Below, in pieces: positions 36,243-45,569 of a stretch of 64,000 nt of DNA. Under the pieces are notes generated by a model, which was given only the letters and a program-made list of their open reading frames with translations, made no database searches and was not told the DNA's origin. Location of the stretch: positions 249,574-313,573 of the forward strand of contig LM994670.1 in NCBI GenBank assembly GCA_000753455.2, given 5' to 3'. How positions within the stretch are numbered: the stretch's first letter is position 1; each line of letters begins with the position of its first letter. Origin of the DNA: Clostridium jeddahitimonense (GTDB lineage Bacteria > Bacillota > Clostridia > Clostridiales > Clostridiaceae). Position numbers and translations under genes: made by a program.

Positions 36243-37649
36243 TTGACAAGAGAAAACTATGAAAAGATGACCTTAGCAGAATTAAAGGAAGTTGCTAAGA
36301 ATTTAGGTATTAAAAATATAAGTAAGTTAAAAAAGTTAGAGTTAGTAGATGAAATAATAAAAAAATCACCTAACAAAATTGAAAAGGATGGAGTAGTGTT
36401 AGTTGAGAAAATTGCTCCTAAGGCAAAAGTTGTAGCTCAAGAAGCTGAAGTACAGCAAGAACAAATTAGTGAAGAGAATAGGGAAGAGAAAAAAGAAAGA
36501 CTTAAAGTTATGATAAATGAGTCAGGATCTGCTAAAGGAGTATTAGAGGTTCAAGAAAATAATAACTTTGGTTTTTTAAGATGCGATAATTATCAAACAG
36601 GAGAAAATGATATATACGTATCTCCATCTCAAATAAGAAGGTTTAATCTTAGAACTGGAGATGAAGTTCAAGGTAAAGTAAGAGAGGCTAAAGAGGGAGA
36701 AAAGTTTAAGGCTTTACTTTTTGTTGAAAAGGTAAATGGCGAGGATCCTAATAAAGCAATAGGAAGAAAAGCATTTGAAAGTTTAACTCCTATATATCCA
36801 AATGAAAGATTACACTTGGAAAGTAAAGATAGAAATGATTTATCTTCAAGACTTATGGATATTATATGTCCAATAGGTAAAGGGCAAAGAGGTATAATAG
36901 TTGCTCCGCCAAAGGCTGGTAAAACAACTCTATTAAAGAAGGTAGCTCAAAATATCTCTCGTAATTATCCAGATGTTAAGCTTATAGTTTTACTAATAGA
37001 TGAAAGACCTGAAGAAGTTACTGATATGAAGAGGTCAATAGATGGAGATGTTATATATTCAACATTTGATGAAGAACCACAAAATCATATCAAAGTATCA
37101 AGAATGGTGTTAGAAAGAGCAAAAAGAATGGTTGAACAAGGCAAGGATGTAGTTATACTTTTAGATAGTATTACAAGACTATCAAGAGCATACAATCTTA
37201 CTATAACACCGACAGGAAGAACATTATCTGGAGGTTTAGATCCAGGGGCATTAATTATGCCAAAGAAATTCTTTGGAGCGGCTAGAAATATTGAAGAAGG
37301 TGGATCATTAACTATACTTGCTACAGCTTTAGTTGAGACTGGATCAAGAATGGATGATATGATCTTTGAAGAATTTAAGGGAACAGGAAATATGGAAGTT
37401 CACTTAGATAGAAAACTTCAGGAAAGAAGAATATTCCCAGCTATAGATATTTACAAGTCAGGAACTAGAAAAGAAGACTTACTATTAAGTGAGGCAGAAA
37501 AAGAAGTTGCTTTTGCAATAAGAAGAGTTATGTATAGAGATGGTAATATAGAAACTATAACAGAGAACCTTATTAATATGCTTTCTAAAACTAAGGATAA
37601 TGAAGAGTTTATTTCAGTTTTCCCTAAGAGTGAAGCTTTTAAAAAGTAG
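36243..37649 (+). CDS. rho: transcription termination factor Rho
   Basis: Hexameric RNA-dependent ATPase that ends transcription. The Rho N-terminal domain ([17 protein letters not shown], about 8-45), a charged insertion of about 40 residues, the RNA-binding cold-shock-like domain with [15 protein letters not shown], and the ATPase domain with Walker [10 protein letters not shown] and Walker B VVILLDS are visible. Length 468 aa. The start is TTG 36243, chosen because GGAGGTG lies a normal distance upstream and no ATG is near. A terminator follows. Confidence 0.96.
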   Translation: MTRENYEKMTLAELKEVAKNLGIKNISKLKKLELVDEIIKKSPNKIEKDGVVLVEKIAPKAKVVAQEAEVQQEQISEENREEKKERLKVMINESGSAKGVLEVQENNNFGFLRCDNYQTGENDIYVSPSQIRRFNLRTGDEVQGKVREAKEGEKFKALLFVEKVNGEDPNKAIGRKAFESLTPIYPNERLHLESKDRNDLSSRLMDIICPIGKGQRGIIVAPPKAGKTTLLKKVAQNISRNYPDVKLIVLLIDERPEEVTDMKRSIDGDVIYSTFDEEPQNHIKVSRMVLERAKRMVEQGKDVVILLDSITRLSRAYNLTITPTGRTLSGGLDPGALIMPKKFFGAARNIEEGGSLTILATALVETGSRMDDMIFEEFKGTGNMEVHLDRKLQERRIFPAIDIYKSGTRKEDLLLSEAEKEVAFAIRRVMYRDGNIETITENLINMLSKTKDNEEFISVFPKSEAFKK

Positions 37650-37654
37650 TTAAG

Positions 37655-37699
37655 AGCAACAAGTTAATAGTTAAAGATGAAATTACTAAGCAATTTCTT
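37655..37699. repeat. partial AT-rich repeat unit after rho
   Basis: The stretch has AAGTTAATAGTTAAAGATG, then GAAATTACTAAGCAATTTC, a small hairpin with GAAA/TTTC ends, like the inner hairpins at 17144 and 17171. It looks like half of the same element family. Confidence 0.35.
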
Positions 37700-37701
37700 A
37701 A

Positions 37702-37737
37702 ATATAAAAAATCTAGCTATTGCTAGATTTTTTATAT
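37702..37737 (+). terminator. terminator after rho
   Basis: A perfect 16-bp stem pairs 37702-37717 with 37722-37737; loop TATT; T-rich 3' arm. Confidence 0.85.
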
Positions 37738-37815
37738 TACACTAAATGATAATTAGGAATTTGTTTTTTGTACTATCAACATAATATTTAATTAATTTAT
37801 TGCTTTTATTTTTTT

Positions 37816-37852
37816 GCAAAAGAAAACAGGAAAGATATAAATCTTTCCTGTT
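37816..37852 (-). terminator. terminator after rpmE
   Basis: On the minus strand AACAGGAAAGAT pairs with ATCTTTCCTGTT, followed by TTCTTTTGC. It starts 16 bases after the rpmE stop codon. Confidence 0.8.
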
Positions 37853-37868
37853 GATCCAAAAAGTTAAA

Positions 37869-38075
37869 TTACTTGTTAAGACCGAATTTCTTGTTGAACT
37901 TATCAACTCTACCGCCGATATCAACGATTTTTTGCTTACCAGTGAAGAATGGGTGGCATTTAGCACATATATCAACTTTTAACTCTTCTTTAACTGATCC
38001 AGTTGTGAAAGTGTTTCCACATGCGCACTTAACCACAGCATCGTGATGGTAATTTGGATGTATGCCTTCTCTCAT
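37869..38075 (-). CDS. rpmE: 50S ribosomal protein L31
   Basis: A 68-aa L31 of the zinc-binding (C+) type: CACG at 16-19 region and CAKC near 37-40 supply four cysteines. The start MREGIHPNY is the family start. AAAGAGGTG precedes the ATG. It is alone on the minus strand with its own promoter and terminator, as in many Firmicutes where rpmE follows rho. The 5' leader has two similar GTCGTTnAAT segments that could be a binding site for L31 itself; this is inference only. Confidence 0.97.
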   Translation of the reverse strand: MREGIHPNYHHDAVVKCACGNTFTTGSVKEELKVDICAKCHPFFTGKQKIVDIGGRVDKFNKKFGLNK

Positions 38076-38134
38076 TATGATTCACCTCTTTCGAAATTTA
38101 AGTATCATTAAACGACATATTTAACGACTAATAG

Positions 38135-38163
38135 AGTATAACATATGGGGTATAAAAGGTCAA
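38135..38163 (-). promoter_or_regulatory. predicted sigma-A promoter for rpmE
   Basis: On the minus strand TTGACC (38163-38158), 17-bp spacer, TATACT (38140-38135). The leader is about 53 bases. Confidence 0.65.
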
Positions 38164-38250
38164 TGATAATTAAGGTGTAAAACATCTTTTTAATAATGGT
38201 TTAAAATGCTATAATCGATATATATAACTATCGAAGAAGGAGACGAATTA

Positions 38251-38838
38251 ATGAGTAAATTATACTTTAGATACGGAGCAATGAATTCAGGAAAGTCGAC
38301 TAACTTAATGCAAGTAGCTTATAACTATGAAGAGCGTGGAATGAGTGTGGTATTAATAAAACCTGCTACTGATAAAAAGGGTGGAGATAAGTTAGTATCA
38401 AGGCTTGGAGTAGAGAGAAAAGTTGATTTAGTAATAGATAAAGATATGAATATATATGATGAAGTTAAAAATTGGAATGATACGAAATGTATGATTAATT
38501 GTATATTAGTAGATGAAGTTCAATTTTTAAAATCATATCAAATAGACCAGCTTTTTGAAGTAGCTGTTGGATTAAATATACCTGTAATATGCTATGGATT
38601 AAGAACAGATTTTAAGATGCAAGGCTTTGAAGGTAGCACAAGATTGTTACTATTAGCTCATAGTATTGAAGAAATGAAGACAATATGCAAATGTGGAAGA
38701 AAAGCTGTATTAAATGGGAGAAAAATAAATGGTAAATTTGTTTTTGAAGGAGAACAAGTTGCCATAGATTTAGTAGATAATGTTGAGTATGAATCATTAT
38801 GTGGACATTGTTATATAAAATATAAGGATCAAAAATAA
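38251..38838 (+). CDS. tdk: thymidine kinase
   Basis: Type II thymidine kinase of pyrimidine salvage; it phosphorylates thymidine with ATP. P-loop GAMNSGKST (8-16), Walker B VDEVQFL, the lasso-region GLRTDF, and a zinc site from CKCG and CGHC near the C-terminus. Length 195 aa is normal. AAGGAGACG precedes the ATG. It is divergent from rpmE; a TATAAT at 38210-38215 is the likely -10. The next gene starts 18 bases downstream. Confidence 0.95.
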   Translation: MSKLYFRYGAMNSGKSTNLMQVAYNYEERGMSVVLIKPATDKKGGDKLVSRLGVERKVDLVIDKDMNIYDEVKNWNDTKCMINCILVDEVQFLKSYQIDQLFEVAVGLNIPVICYGLRTDFKMQGFEGSTRLLLLAHSIEEMKTICKCGRKAVLNGRKINGKFVFEGEQVAIDLVDNVEYESLCGHCYIKYKDQK

Positions 38839-38856
38839 TTTTGAAAGAGTGATGAT

Positions 38857-40617
38857 ATGAGAAAATGTGATGTTGGGGGTCAAGCTGTAATAGAGGGAGT
38901 TATGATGCGTGGCTCAAAAGGATTGGCTACAGCAGTAAGAACTCCAAGTGGTAAAATTGAAGTAGACATGAAAAATGTTAAACCATTAACCAAAAGATAC
39001 AAGTTTTTAAATATACCATTTATAAGAGGAATATTTATCTTAATAGATTCTTTAATAGTTGGAATTAAAACTTTAAATTATTCTGCAAGCTTTTTTGAGG
39101 AAGATGAAGAAGAATCTAAGTTTGAGCTTTGGTTAAAGAAAAAGCTAGGAGATAAAGGGGCAAATGATTTAATAGTTACAGGGACGATGATGTTTTCGCT
39201 TTTATTATCTGTAGGGTTATTTGTTGGGATTCCAACGGTATTAGCTGCTTTATTTAAAAGATTTGGATTACATCCGATAGCTTTAAATTTAATAGAGTCT
39301 GTGATTAGAGTAGGAATTTTAATATTATACATGTATTTAGTTAGTAAATTAGATGATATATATAGAGTATTCCAATATCATGGAGCAGAGCATAAAACTA
39401 TTTTTTGTTATGAGAATGAAGAGAAGTTAACTGTTGAAAATGTTAAGAAATATAGTAGATTTCATCCAAGATGCGGAACTAATTTCCTGTTTTTAACTAT
39501 GTTCGTTAGTATAATAGTTTTTTCATTAACAGGATGGGGTGGAGTTATACAAAGAATAATTCTTAGAGTTTTATTAATGCCTTTTGTGGCAGGAATAACT
39601 TATGAGTTAATAAAATGGCTTGGGAAAACTGATAGTAAGTTAGGTAAAATAATAGCTTATCCAGGATTAAAGTTACAAGAACTTACTACAAAAGAGCCGG
39701 ATGAGTCACAAATAGAAGTAGCTATAGCTTCATTGCTAGCAGCAGAAGGAATTGAATATAAAAAGAAAATTGGAGAATTATTAAAAGGAGGGGCTGATAT
39801 ATTAAAGGAAGTCTCTATTGACACTTATATACTAGATTCTCAATTATTATTAGGCAAAGTTATAAATAAAGATAAATTGTATTTAATTACCAATAGAGAC
39901 GAAGAAGTTAGCAAAAAATCAGAAAAAGAGTACTTTGAACTTATTCAAAAAAGAAAAGATAAAATGCCTATTAAATATATATTAAAAAGTGCTGAGTTTA
40001 TGGGATTAGACTTTAATGTTGAAGAAGGGGTATTAATACCTAGACCGGATACAGAAATATTAGTTGAAGAAACCTTAAAGTATATTCCGAAAGATAAGGA
40101 TATGAATGTTTGTGACCTTTGCTGTGGAAGTGGTGCTATAGGTATAGCATTAGCAAGTTTTAGGGAAAATATAAATATTGACCTAATAGATTATTATGAT
40201 ACGCCGAAGAAAGTAACAGAAAGCAATATTGTTAAGCACAACTTAAAAGAAAGAGCTAAATTTATAAAAAGTGACTTGTTAAAGGTAGTTATTCATCAAA
40301 ATAAAAAGTATGATGTATTAGTTTCAAATCCACCATATATAAAAGAAGAAGTTATTTCAACTCTTATGGAGGATGTTAAGGATTATGAACCTCATACGGC
40401 TTTATCAGGTGGGCAAGATGGATTAGTATTCTATAGAAGAATAGTTGAAGAAAGTTCAAAGGTTTTAGGAGAAGATGGTATACTTGCTTTTGAAATTGGC
40501 CATGATCAAGGTGAAGAGGTTAAAGATTTGATGATTAACAACGGTTATAATGATATAAAAGTAATTAAAGACTTAGCCGGATTAGATAGAGTTGTAATAG
40601 GAACTTTAAAAAGTTGA
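38857..40617 (+). CDS. prmC: DUF1385 membrane protein fused to PrmC release-factor methyltransferase
   Basis: A 586-aa fusion. Residues 1-~290 form a DUF1385 (YqhQ-like) membrane domain with VGGQAVIEGVMMRG at the start, several membrane segments and QYHGAEHKTIFCYE. From about 297 on it is PrmC, which methylates the glutamine of the GGQ motif in release factors: the N-terminal helical domain starts KKIGELLKGGADILKE, the SAM-binding loop is DLCCGSGAIGIALA and the catalytic motif is NPPY (491-494). There is no stop or frame break at the junction. In many Firmicutes these are separate genes. prfA, a target of PrmC, is the next gene, 62 bases downstream. Confidence 0.93.
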   Translation: MRKCDVGGQAVIEGVMMRGSKGLATAVRTPSGKIEVDMKNVKPLTKRYKFLNIPFIRGIFILIDSLIVGIKTLNYSASFFEEDEEESKFELWLKKKLGDKGANDLIVTGTMMFSLLLSVGLFVGIPTVLAALFKRFGLHPIALNLIESVIRVGILILYMYLVSKLDDIYRVFQYHGAEHKTIFCYENEEKLTVENVKKYSRFHPRCGTNFLFLTMFVSIIVFSLTGWGGVIQRIILRVLLMPFVAGITYELIKWLGKTDSKLGKIIAYPGLKLQELTTKEPDESQIEVAIASLLAAEGIEYKKKIGELLKGGADILKEVSIDTYILDSQLLLGKVINKDKLYLITNRDEEVSKKSEKEYFELIQKRKDKMPIKYILKSAEFMGLDFNVEEGVLIPRPDTEILVEETLKYIPKDKDMNVCDLCCGSGAIGIALASFRENINIDLIDYYDTPKKVTESNIVKHNLKERAKFIKSDLLKVVIHQNKKYDVLVSNPPYIKEEVISTLMEDVKDYEPHTALSGGQDGLVFYRRIVEESSKVLGEDGILAFEIGHDQGEEVKDLMINNGYNDIKVIKDLAGLDRVVIGTLKS

Positions 40618-40679
40618 TAAAATCACATTTACTATGATATAATACTAAAATGTGAAAAATTAGAGTATGGAGTGATACT

Positions 40680-41765
40680 ATGTTATTAGATAAATTAGCA
40701 TTTACTGAAAATAAATATGAAGAACTATCAGTTAAAATATCAGATCCTTCAATAATGGCTAACCAAAATGAGTGGAGAAAGCTATGTAAGGAGCACGCAG
40801 AATTAGAAAACCTAGTAACTGTTTATAGAGAATATAAAAAAGTTGTAGAAGATTTAGCAGCTAATAAAGAGATGTTAAATGAAGAGTCAGATAAAGAAAT
40901 GAGAGAAATGTTATCAGAAGAAATCTCTATGTTATCTGAACAAGAAACAGAATTAGAAAACAAGATTCAAATTATGTTATTACCTAAAGATCCTAATGAT
41001 GACAAGAACGTATTTGTTGAAATTAGAGGTGGAGCTGGTGGAGATGAAGCAGCATTATTTGCAGCTAATCTTTTTAGAATGTATACAAGATATGCAGAAA
41101 GCCAAAGATGGACTGTTGAAATGATGAGTTCAAATGAAAATGATCTTGGTGGATTCAAAGAAGTTGTATTCATGATTAAAGGTAATGGAGCTTACTCAAA
41201 GCTTAAATATGAAAGTGGAGTTCATAGAGTTCAAAGAGTACCAGACACTGAAAGTTCAGGTAGAATCCATACCTCAACTGCTACAGTTGCAGTATTACCA
41301 GAAGTTGATGATGTTGATATAGAAATACATGATAAAGATTTAAGAATTGACGTTTATAGATCATCTGGTAATGGAGGACAATGTGTTAATACTACAGATT
41401 CTGCTGTAAGAATAACACATATTCCAACAGGAACTGTTGTTGCTTGTCAAGATGAAAAATCACAGCTTAAGAATAAAGAAAAAGCTATGAAAGTATTAAG
41501 ATCTAGACTTTATGAAGCAGCTGAGGCAGAGAGAATGGCTGGAATAGCTGAAGATAGAAAGAGCCAAGTAGGTACAGGGGATAGAAGTGAAAGAATAAGA
41601 ACTTATAACTATCCACAAGGAAGAGTAACTGACCACAGAATAGGTCTTACACTTTACAAATTAGATTCTTATTTAAATGGAGATATAGAAGAAGTTATAA
41701 ATGCTCTAATCACTGCAGATCAAGCAGAAAAGATGAAAGCAATGGGAAATACTGATTCGATGTAA
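40680..41765 (+). CDS. prfA: peptide chain release factor 1
   Basis: Terminates translation at UAA and UAG. The GGQ motif is at 232-234 ([11 protein letters not shown]), the stop-codon-reading tripeptide is P-D-T in VQRVPDTE, in place of the usual P-A-T, and [10 protein letters not shown] lies in the central domain. Length 361 aa is typical. GGAGTG precedes the ATG. Its GGQ is the substrate of the PrmC domain encoded just upstream. Confidence 0.96.
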   Translation: MLLDKLAFTENKYEELSVKISDPSIMANQNEWRKLCKEHAELENLVTVYREYKKVVEDLAANKEMLNEESDKEMREMLSEEISMLSEQETELENKIQIMLLPKDPNDDKNVFVEIRGGAGGDEAALFAANLFRMYTRYAESQRWTVEMMSSNENDLGGFKEVVFMIKGNGAYSKLKYESGVHRVQRVPDTESSGRIHTSTATVAVLPEVDDVDIEIHDKDLRIDVYRSSGNGGQCVNTTDSAVRITHIPTGTVVACQDEKSQLKNKEKAMKVLRSRLYEAAEAERMAGIAEDRKSQVGTGDRSERIRTYNYPQGRVTDHRIGLTLYKLDSYLNGDIEEVINALITADQAEKMKAMGNTDSM

Positions 41766-41772
41766 TAAGATT

Positions 41773-41803
41773 AAAAGCCTTGCATTTATAATGTAAGGCT
41801 TTT
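41773..41803 (+). terminator. terminator after prfA
   Basis: AAAAGCCTTGCATT pairs with AATGTAAGGCTTTT (one G-U) around a three-base loop. There is little T after the stem, so some read-through is likely. Confidence 0.6.
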
Positions 41804-41821
41804 AGAATAGGTAAATAAATT

Positions 41822-42409
41822 ATGTATATAGATAAAGCATTAAAAAGGCAGAGTAAATTAAAAAAATTATTTTATAGTACTATGATATTTTTAAGTATAT
41901 TCTTACCTATGATGGTTTACTTAGCAAATATAAGATCAAAGTTTATATATATCTATTTATTAGTTTTAGAGATATTAATTCTTTTATCCATAGTAAATAA
42001 AATTAACTTTTATAACTTAAAATTTTCATGCGCAAATAATAAATTAAAATTTAAAAGTGGATTGTTCTCAAAAGAGAATATCTTAATTTGTGATAAAATA
42101 GCTATAGTACATACAAATAATATTAAAGAAGATATAGAAATAGTAATAGTTACAACTATGAGATTTAGAAATAAATCATTGAAACCTGTTAGCAAGTCAT
42201 TTTTGCAAAGGTATCCTGAGGCTAATCATGAATATTTAAAGCTTAAAAGGCTAAATCCTGAAGAAAGTTATTATTTTCAAGTAATTAGAAGAGGAGCTTT
42301 AAATAAGTATATTTTATTAGAAGTTATTTATAAAAATTGTGTAAAAGCTATATATACTTCATCTGCTATAGATAATATTAAAATAGCAAGAGGGCAAAAT
42401 GAATTTTAA
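41822..42409 (+). CDS. small membrane protein, function unknown
   Basis: A 195-aa protein with two hydrophobic segments (about 16-35 and 41-58) close to the N-terminus and a hydrophilic C-terminal part that is rich in Lys and Ile. The layout resembles small PH-domain-like (bPH/DUF) membrane proteins, but I cannot assign a family. The ribosome site is weak. The end of the gene overlaps the first candidate start of tsaC; the preferred tsaC start is 20 bases downstream. It was not recognised. Confidence 0.6.
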   Translation: MYIDKALKRQSKLKKLFYSTMIFLSIFLPMMVYLANIRSKFIYIYLLVLEILILLSIVNKINFYNLKFSCANNKLKFKSGLFSKENILICDKIAIVHTNNIKEDIEIVIVTTMRFRNKSLKPVSKSFLQRYPEANHEYLKLKRLNPEESYYFQVIRRGALNKYILLEVIYKNCVKAIYTSSAIDNIKIARGQNEF

Positions 42410-42428
42410 AAGAAGGAAGGTAAGTCTT

Positions 42429-43478
42429 GTGAAAACAAAGGTTGCCATAATAAATGATGTTAGAGATGATATAGAATATATAAAAGAGGCTGGAAGTGTA
42501 ATTAAAGAGGGAGGAACAGTGGCATTTCCCACAGAAACAGTATATGGATTAGGTGCTGATGCATTAAATTCAGAAGCTGTAAAGAAAATATTTATCGCAA
42601 AGGGAAGACCACAAGATAATCCACTTATAGTACATGTTAGTTCTAAAGATTTATCATATTTAGTTAAAGATATTCCTAAAGTAGCTGAGGATTTAATGAA
42701 TAAATTTTGGCCAGGTCCGTTAACTATAATATTAGATAAAAAAGATATAATTCCAGATGAAACTAGTGCGGGGCTTAGTACTATAGGTATAAGAATGCCT
42801 AATAATGAGATAGCATTAAAACTTATAGAATTATCAGGAAAACCTATTGCAGCGCCATCTGCAAATATATCAGGCAGACCTAGTCCAACGGAAGTAGAAA
42901 GATGTATTGAAGACTTAGATGGAAGAGTGGATTATATTTTAGGTGGAGACAGAAGTGATATAGGAGTGGAATCTACTATAGTAGACTGTACTGTTGAGCC
43001 TCCAATGGTATTAAGACCTGGTGGAATTACTTTAGAAATGCTAAGAGAAGTTGATGCTAGAATAGAGATAGATAAAGCTTTAATGAAAAAACCAACTGAT
43101 GATTTAAAGCCTAAGGCTCCTGGAATGAAGTATAGACACTATGCACCGAAGGCATCTTTAAAAATAATTAGAGGTAAAAATGAAAAAACTATTGAAATTA
43201 TCTCTGAAATGTTGGAAAATTATATAGATAAAAATAATAAAGTGGCAATACTTACAACAGATGAAAATTTAAGTAGGTTTAATAAAGGTGAAATTATATC
43301 ATTAGGCAGTGAAAAAGAATTATCACAAATAGCCCAAAATCTTTTTGAAGCTTTAAGAAAATGTGATGATTTAGGGGTTCAATATATTTTATGTCAAGGA
43401 TTTGAAGAAGATGGTGTTGGACTTGCGATAATGAATAGACTCAATAAAGCTGCTGGATATGATATTATAGATGTTTAA
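42429..43478 (+). CDS. tsaC: L-threonylcarbamoyladenylate synthase
   Basis: Makes threonylcarbamoyl-AMP from threonine, bicarbonate and ATP for the t6A tRNA modification. The YrdC domain (about 15-205) has FPTETVYGLGADA, KGRPQDNPLIVH and PSANISGRPSPT; a C-terminal Sua5 domain (about 235-349) follows after the PGMKYRHYAPKA linker, so this is the long form. The start is GTG 42429 because GAAGGAAGG lies eight bases upstream; an ATG at 42399 would add ten residues. TsaD, acting later in the pathway, is at 11343. Confidence 0.94.
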   Translation: MKTKVAIINDVRDDIEYIKEAGSVIKEGGTVAFPTETVYGLGADALNSEAVKKIFIAKGRPQDNPLIVHVSSKDLSYLVKDIPKVAEDLMNKFWPGPLTIILDKKDIIPDETSAGLSTIGIRMPNNEIALKLIELSGKPIAAPSANISGRPSPTEVERCIEDLDGRVDYILGGDRSDIGVESTIVDCTVEPPMVLRPGGITLEMLREVDARIEIDKALMKKPTDDLKPKAPGMKYRHYAPKASLKIIRGKNEKTIEIISEMLENYIDKNNKVAILTTDENLSRFNKGEIISLGSEKELSQIAQNLFEALRKCDDLGVQYILCQGFEEDGVGLAIMNRLNKAAGYDIIDV

Positions 43479-43480
43479 TT

Positions 43481-43515
43481 AAAGGAGGATGGGGGAACCT
43501 ATCTTCCTTTTTTAT
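43481..43515 (+). terminator. terminator after tsaC
   Basis: AAAGGAGGAT pairs with ATCTTCCTTT (one G-U) around a ten-base loop, followed by TTTT. Confidence 0.65.
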
Positions 43516-43539
43516 AAATAAAAAATGGAGGATTATTTT

Positions 43540-43995
43540 ATGAAGATAGCGTTAGGTTGTGACCATGGTGGTTTAAATTTAAAGGCGGAGATAGCTAGTT
43601 ATTTAAAATCACAAAATATAGAATTTAAAGATTTTGGTACATATACAGAAGAATCTTGTGATTATGCTGACATAGCTTTACCAGTAGCAGAAGCAGTAGT
43701 AGCTAAAGAGTTTGACTTTGGTATATTAATATGTGGAACTGGAATAGGAATTGGAATAGCAGCAAACAAAGTTCCAGGAATAAGAGCAGCACTTTGTTCA
43801 GATACATTTAGTGCTCATGCAACTAGAGAGCATAACGATGCTAATATATTAACTATGGGAGAAAGAGTAGTTGGTAAAGGATTAGCTATAGATATAGTTA
43901 AAGCTTTCTTAGGTGCTGAATTCGAAGGTGATAGACACGTTAGAAGATTAGAAAAGATAACTAAGATAGAAGAAAAATATAGAAATAACAAGTAG
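43540..43995 (+). CDS. rpiB: ribose-5-phosphate isomerase B
   Basis: Interconverts ribose 5-phosphate and ribulose 5-phosphate. The 151-aa protein starts MKIALGCDHGG, has the active-site segment CGTGIGIGIAANKVPG with its Cys, and REHNDANILTMG. ATG 43540 is eight bases after GGAGG; the ATG at 43525 is part of the ribosome site. It lies 60 bases after tsaC behind a terminator. Confidence 0.95.
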   Translation: MKIALGCDHGGLNLKAEIASYLKSQNIEFKDFGTYTEESCDYADIALPVAEAVVAKEFDFGILICGTGIGIGIAANKVPGIRAALCSDTFSAHATREHNDANILTMGERVVGKGLAIDIVKAFLGAEFEGDRHVRRLEKITKIEEKYRNNK

Positions 43996-44013
43996 TTGCT
44001 ACAAAAATAATAC

Positions 44014-44042
44014 TTGATATATATGTTAATTGTTAATATATA
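44014..44042 (+). promoter_or_regulatory. predicted promoter for upp
   Basis: TTGATA at 44014-44019, 17-bp spacer, TATATA at 44037-44042. The spacer contains a palindrome ATATATGTTAA/TTAATATATA. Confidence 0.5.
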
Positions 44043-44073
44043 ATTAGTTAGTTTAATTTAGGAGGAATAAAAG

Positions 44074-44703
44074 ATGAGTAAAGTAACAGAAATGAGACAT
44101 CCATTAATATCACATAAGTTAGCTTATATAAGAAGTAAGGATACAGGGTCTAAATATTTTAGAGAATTAGTTGAAGAAGTATCTATGTTAATGGCATATG
44201 AAGTAACTAGAGATTTAGAAACAGAAGATGTTGAAATCGAAACTCCAATTTGTAGAACTACATGTCAAATGTTAGCAGGTAAGAAGATGGCTGTAGTTCC
44301 TATATTAAGAGCTGGACTTGGGATGGTTGATGGAATACTTAACCTAATACCAGCAGCTAAGGTTGGACATATAGGTTTATATAGAGATGAAGAAACTCTT
44401 CAACCAGTAGAGTATTTCTGTAAACTTCCTCAAGATATAGCAGAAAGAGATGTAATTGTTGTTGACCCAATGTTAGCTACAGGTGGATCAGCGGCTGATG
44501 CTATTATGTTATTAAAACAAAGAGGTGCTAAGAAGATAAGATTAATGTGCTTAATTTCTTCACCAGAAGGAATAGAATTAGTTCAAAAACAACATCCAGA
44601 TGTAGATATATATGTAGCTGCTATAGATGAAAAATTAAATGAAAAAGGATATATAGTACCAGGTTTAGGTGACGCTGGAGATAGACTTTTCGGAACTAAG
44701 TAA
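44074..44703 (+). CDS. upp: uracil phosphoribosyltransferase
   Basis: Salvages uracil to UMP with PRPP. The 209-aa protein starts with the family's [12 protein letters not shown] segment, has the PRPP-binding loop [12 protein letters not shown], and ends [22 protein letters not shown] precedes the ATG. A promoter and a terminator flank it, so it is a single-gene unit. Confidence 0.97.
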   Translation: MSKVTEMRHPLISHKLAYIRSKDTGSKYFRELVEEVSMLMAYEVTRDLETEDVEIETPICRTTCQMLAGKKMAVVPILRAGLGMVDGILNLIPAAKVGHIGLYRDEETLQPVEYFCKLPQDIAERDVIVVDPMLATGGSAADAIMLLKQRGAKKIRLMCLISSPEGIELVQKQHPDVDIYVAAIDEKLNEKGYIVPGLGDAGDRLFGTK

Positions 44704-44708
44704 TAAAG

Positions 44709-44733
44709 AACGAAGCAGTTGCTTCGTTTTTTT
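44709..44733 (+). terminator. terminator after upp
   Basis: AACGAAGCA pairs with TGCTTCGTT, two-base loop as drawn, followed by TTTTT. Confidence 0.85.
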
Positions 44734-44754
44734 AATAAATTGATAATAAATTAA

Positions 44755-44835
44755 ATGAGAAATTCTAAATTATAAATGAAAAGTTAAGGGAATAAATTTC
44801 TTGATTTTGAATTATGAATTAAGAATTTTACATTA
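44755..44835. repeat. AT-rich repeat unit between upp and the dCMP deaminase gene
   Basis: It has AGAAATTCTAAATTATAAATG on the left and a matching inverse TGAATTAAGAATTTTACA on the right, plus GAATAAATTTCTTG in the middle. The motif AATTCTAAATT is shared with the element at 17083-17250. Confidence 0.4.
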
Positions 44836-44867
44836 AATAAACATAACATATAAAAAGAGGTGTTTCT

Positions 44868-45362
44868 ATGAAGAGAGAAGCTTATTTAAAGTGGGATGAT
44901 TATTTTATGTCGGTAGCATTGTTATCGGGTATGAGAAGTAAGGATCCTAGTACTCAAGTTGGGGCTTGTATTGTAAATAGTTCAAATGTAATTGAAAGTA
45001 TAGGTTATAATGGGTTACCAAAAGGTTGTTCAGATGATGAATTTCCTTGGGAAAGAGAAGGAGAGACTTTAGATACAAAATATTTATATGTAGTACATGC
45101 AGAATTAAACGCTATATTAAATGCAAAAGGAAAAGATTTAAGTGGATGTACTATTTATGTAGCATTATTTCCATGTAACGAATGTGCTAAGGCAATTATT
45201 CAGTCTGGGATAAAAGAAGTAGTATATTTAAGCGATAAATATGCTGATACAGATTCTGTAAAGGCTTCAAAGAAGATGTTTAGCGCAACTGGAGTTAAGT
45301 TAAGACAACTTACCCCAAGAGAGAAGAATATACATTTATCTTTAGATATTGAAAATATATAA
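44868..45362 (+). CDS. dCMP deaminase family protein
   Basis: A 164-aa zinc deaminase that would convert dCMP to dUMP, in the ComEB-like group. The zinc site is H-A-E (VHAELNAILNA, with catalytic Glu) and PCNECAKAI (two Cys). WDDYFM near the start and SKDPSTQVGACIVN are typical of deoxycytidylate deaminases. AAGAGGTG precedes the ATG. A neighbouring position to upp suggests pyrimidine salvage. Confidence 0.92.
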   Translation: MKREAYLKWDDYFMSVALLSGMRSKDPSTQVGACIVNSSNVIESIGYNGLPKGCSDDEFPWEREGETLDTKYLYVVHAELNAILNAKGKDLSGCTIYVALFPCNECAKAIIQSGIKEVVYLSDKYADTDSVKASKKMFSATGVKLRQLTPREKNIHLSLDIENI

Positions 45363-45473
45363 GTGGAATTAGTTAATATGAAAAACATCATAATAATTAT
45401 ATAGTTAGAATGCATAGATAAAAGATTGATATTTCTATAAAATGTAAAATATATAAAAATATACAAAATATGG

Positions 45474-45503
45474 TTGAAAATGAAAAGTGGTAAGTGGTAT
45501 AAT
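45474..45503 (+). promoter_or_regulatory. predicted sigma-A promoter for thl
   Basis: TTGAAA at 45474-45479, 18-bp spacer, consensus TATAAT at 45498-45503. The likely transcription start lies within the operator-like palindrome that follows. Confidence 0.65.
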
Positions 45504-45507
45504 GAAA

Positions 45508-45525
45508 CTGTTAATTGTTTAACAA
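45508..45525. promoter_or_regulatory. Rex-like operator overlapping the thl transcription start
   Basis: CTGTTAA, four bases, TTAACAA matches the clostridial Rex consensus TTGTTAAnnnnTTAACAA in all but the first base. It sits in a larger 17-bp perfect inverted repeat (45501-45517 with 45523-45539). Rex represses fermentation genes including thiolase in C. acetobutylicum when NADH is low relative to NAD. Confidence 0.6.
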
Positions 45526-45569
45526 TTAACAGTTTCATTCTTTATATGAGATTAATGGGAGGGTATATT

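Noticed and set aside
38857..40617. Sequencing or frameshift error joining two genes
   Set aside because: The frame is continuous with sensible linker sequence and no internal start with a good ribosome site at the PrmC boundary.
45474..45569. N-terminal extension of thiolase from ATG 45474
   Set aside because: The stretch contains the promoter and Rex-like operator, and ATG 45570 has a strong ribosome site and matches the family start.
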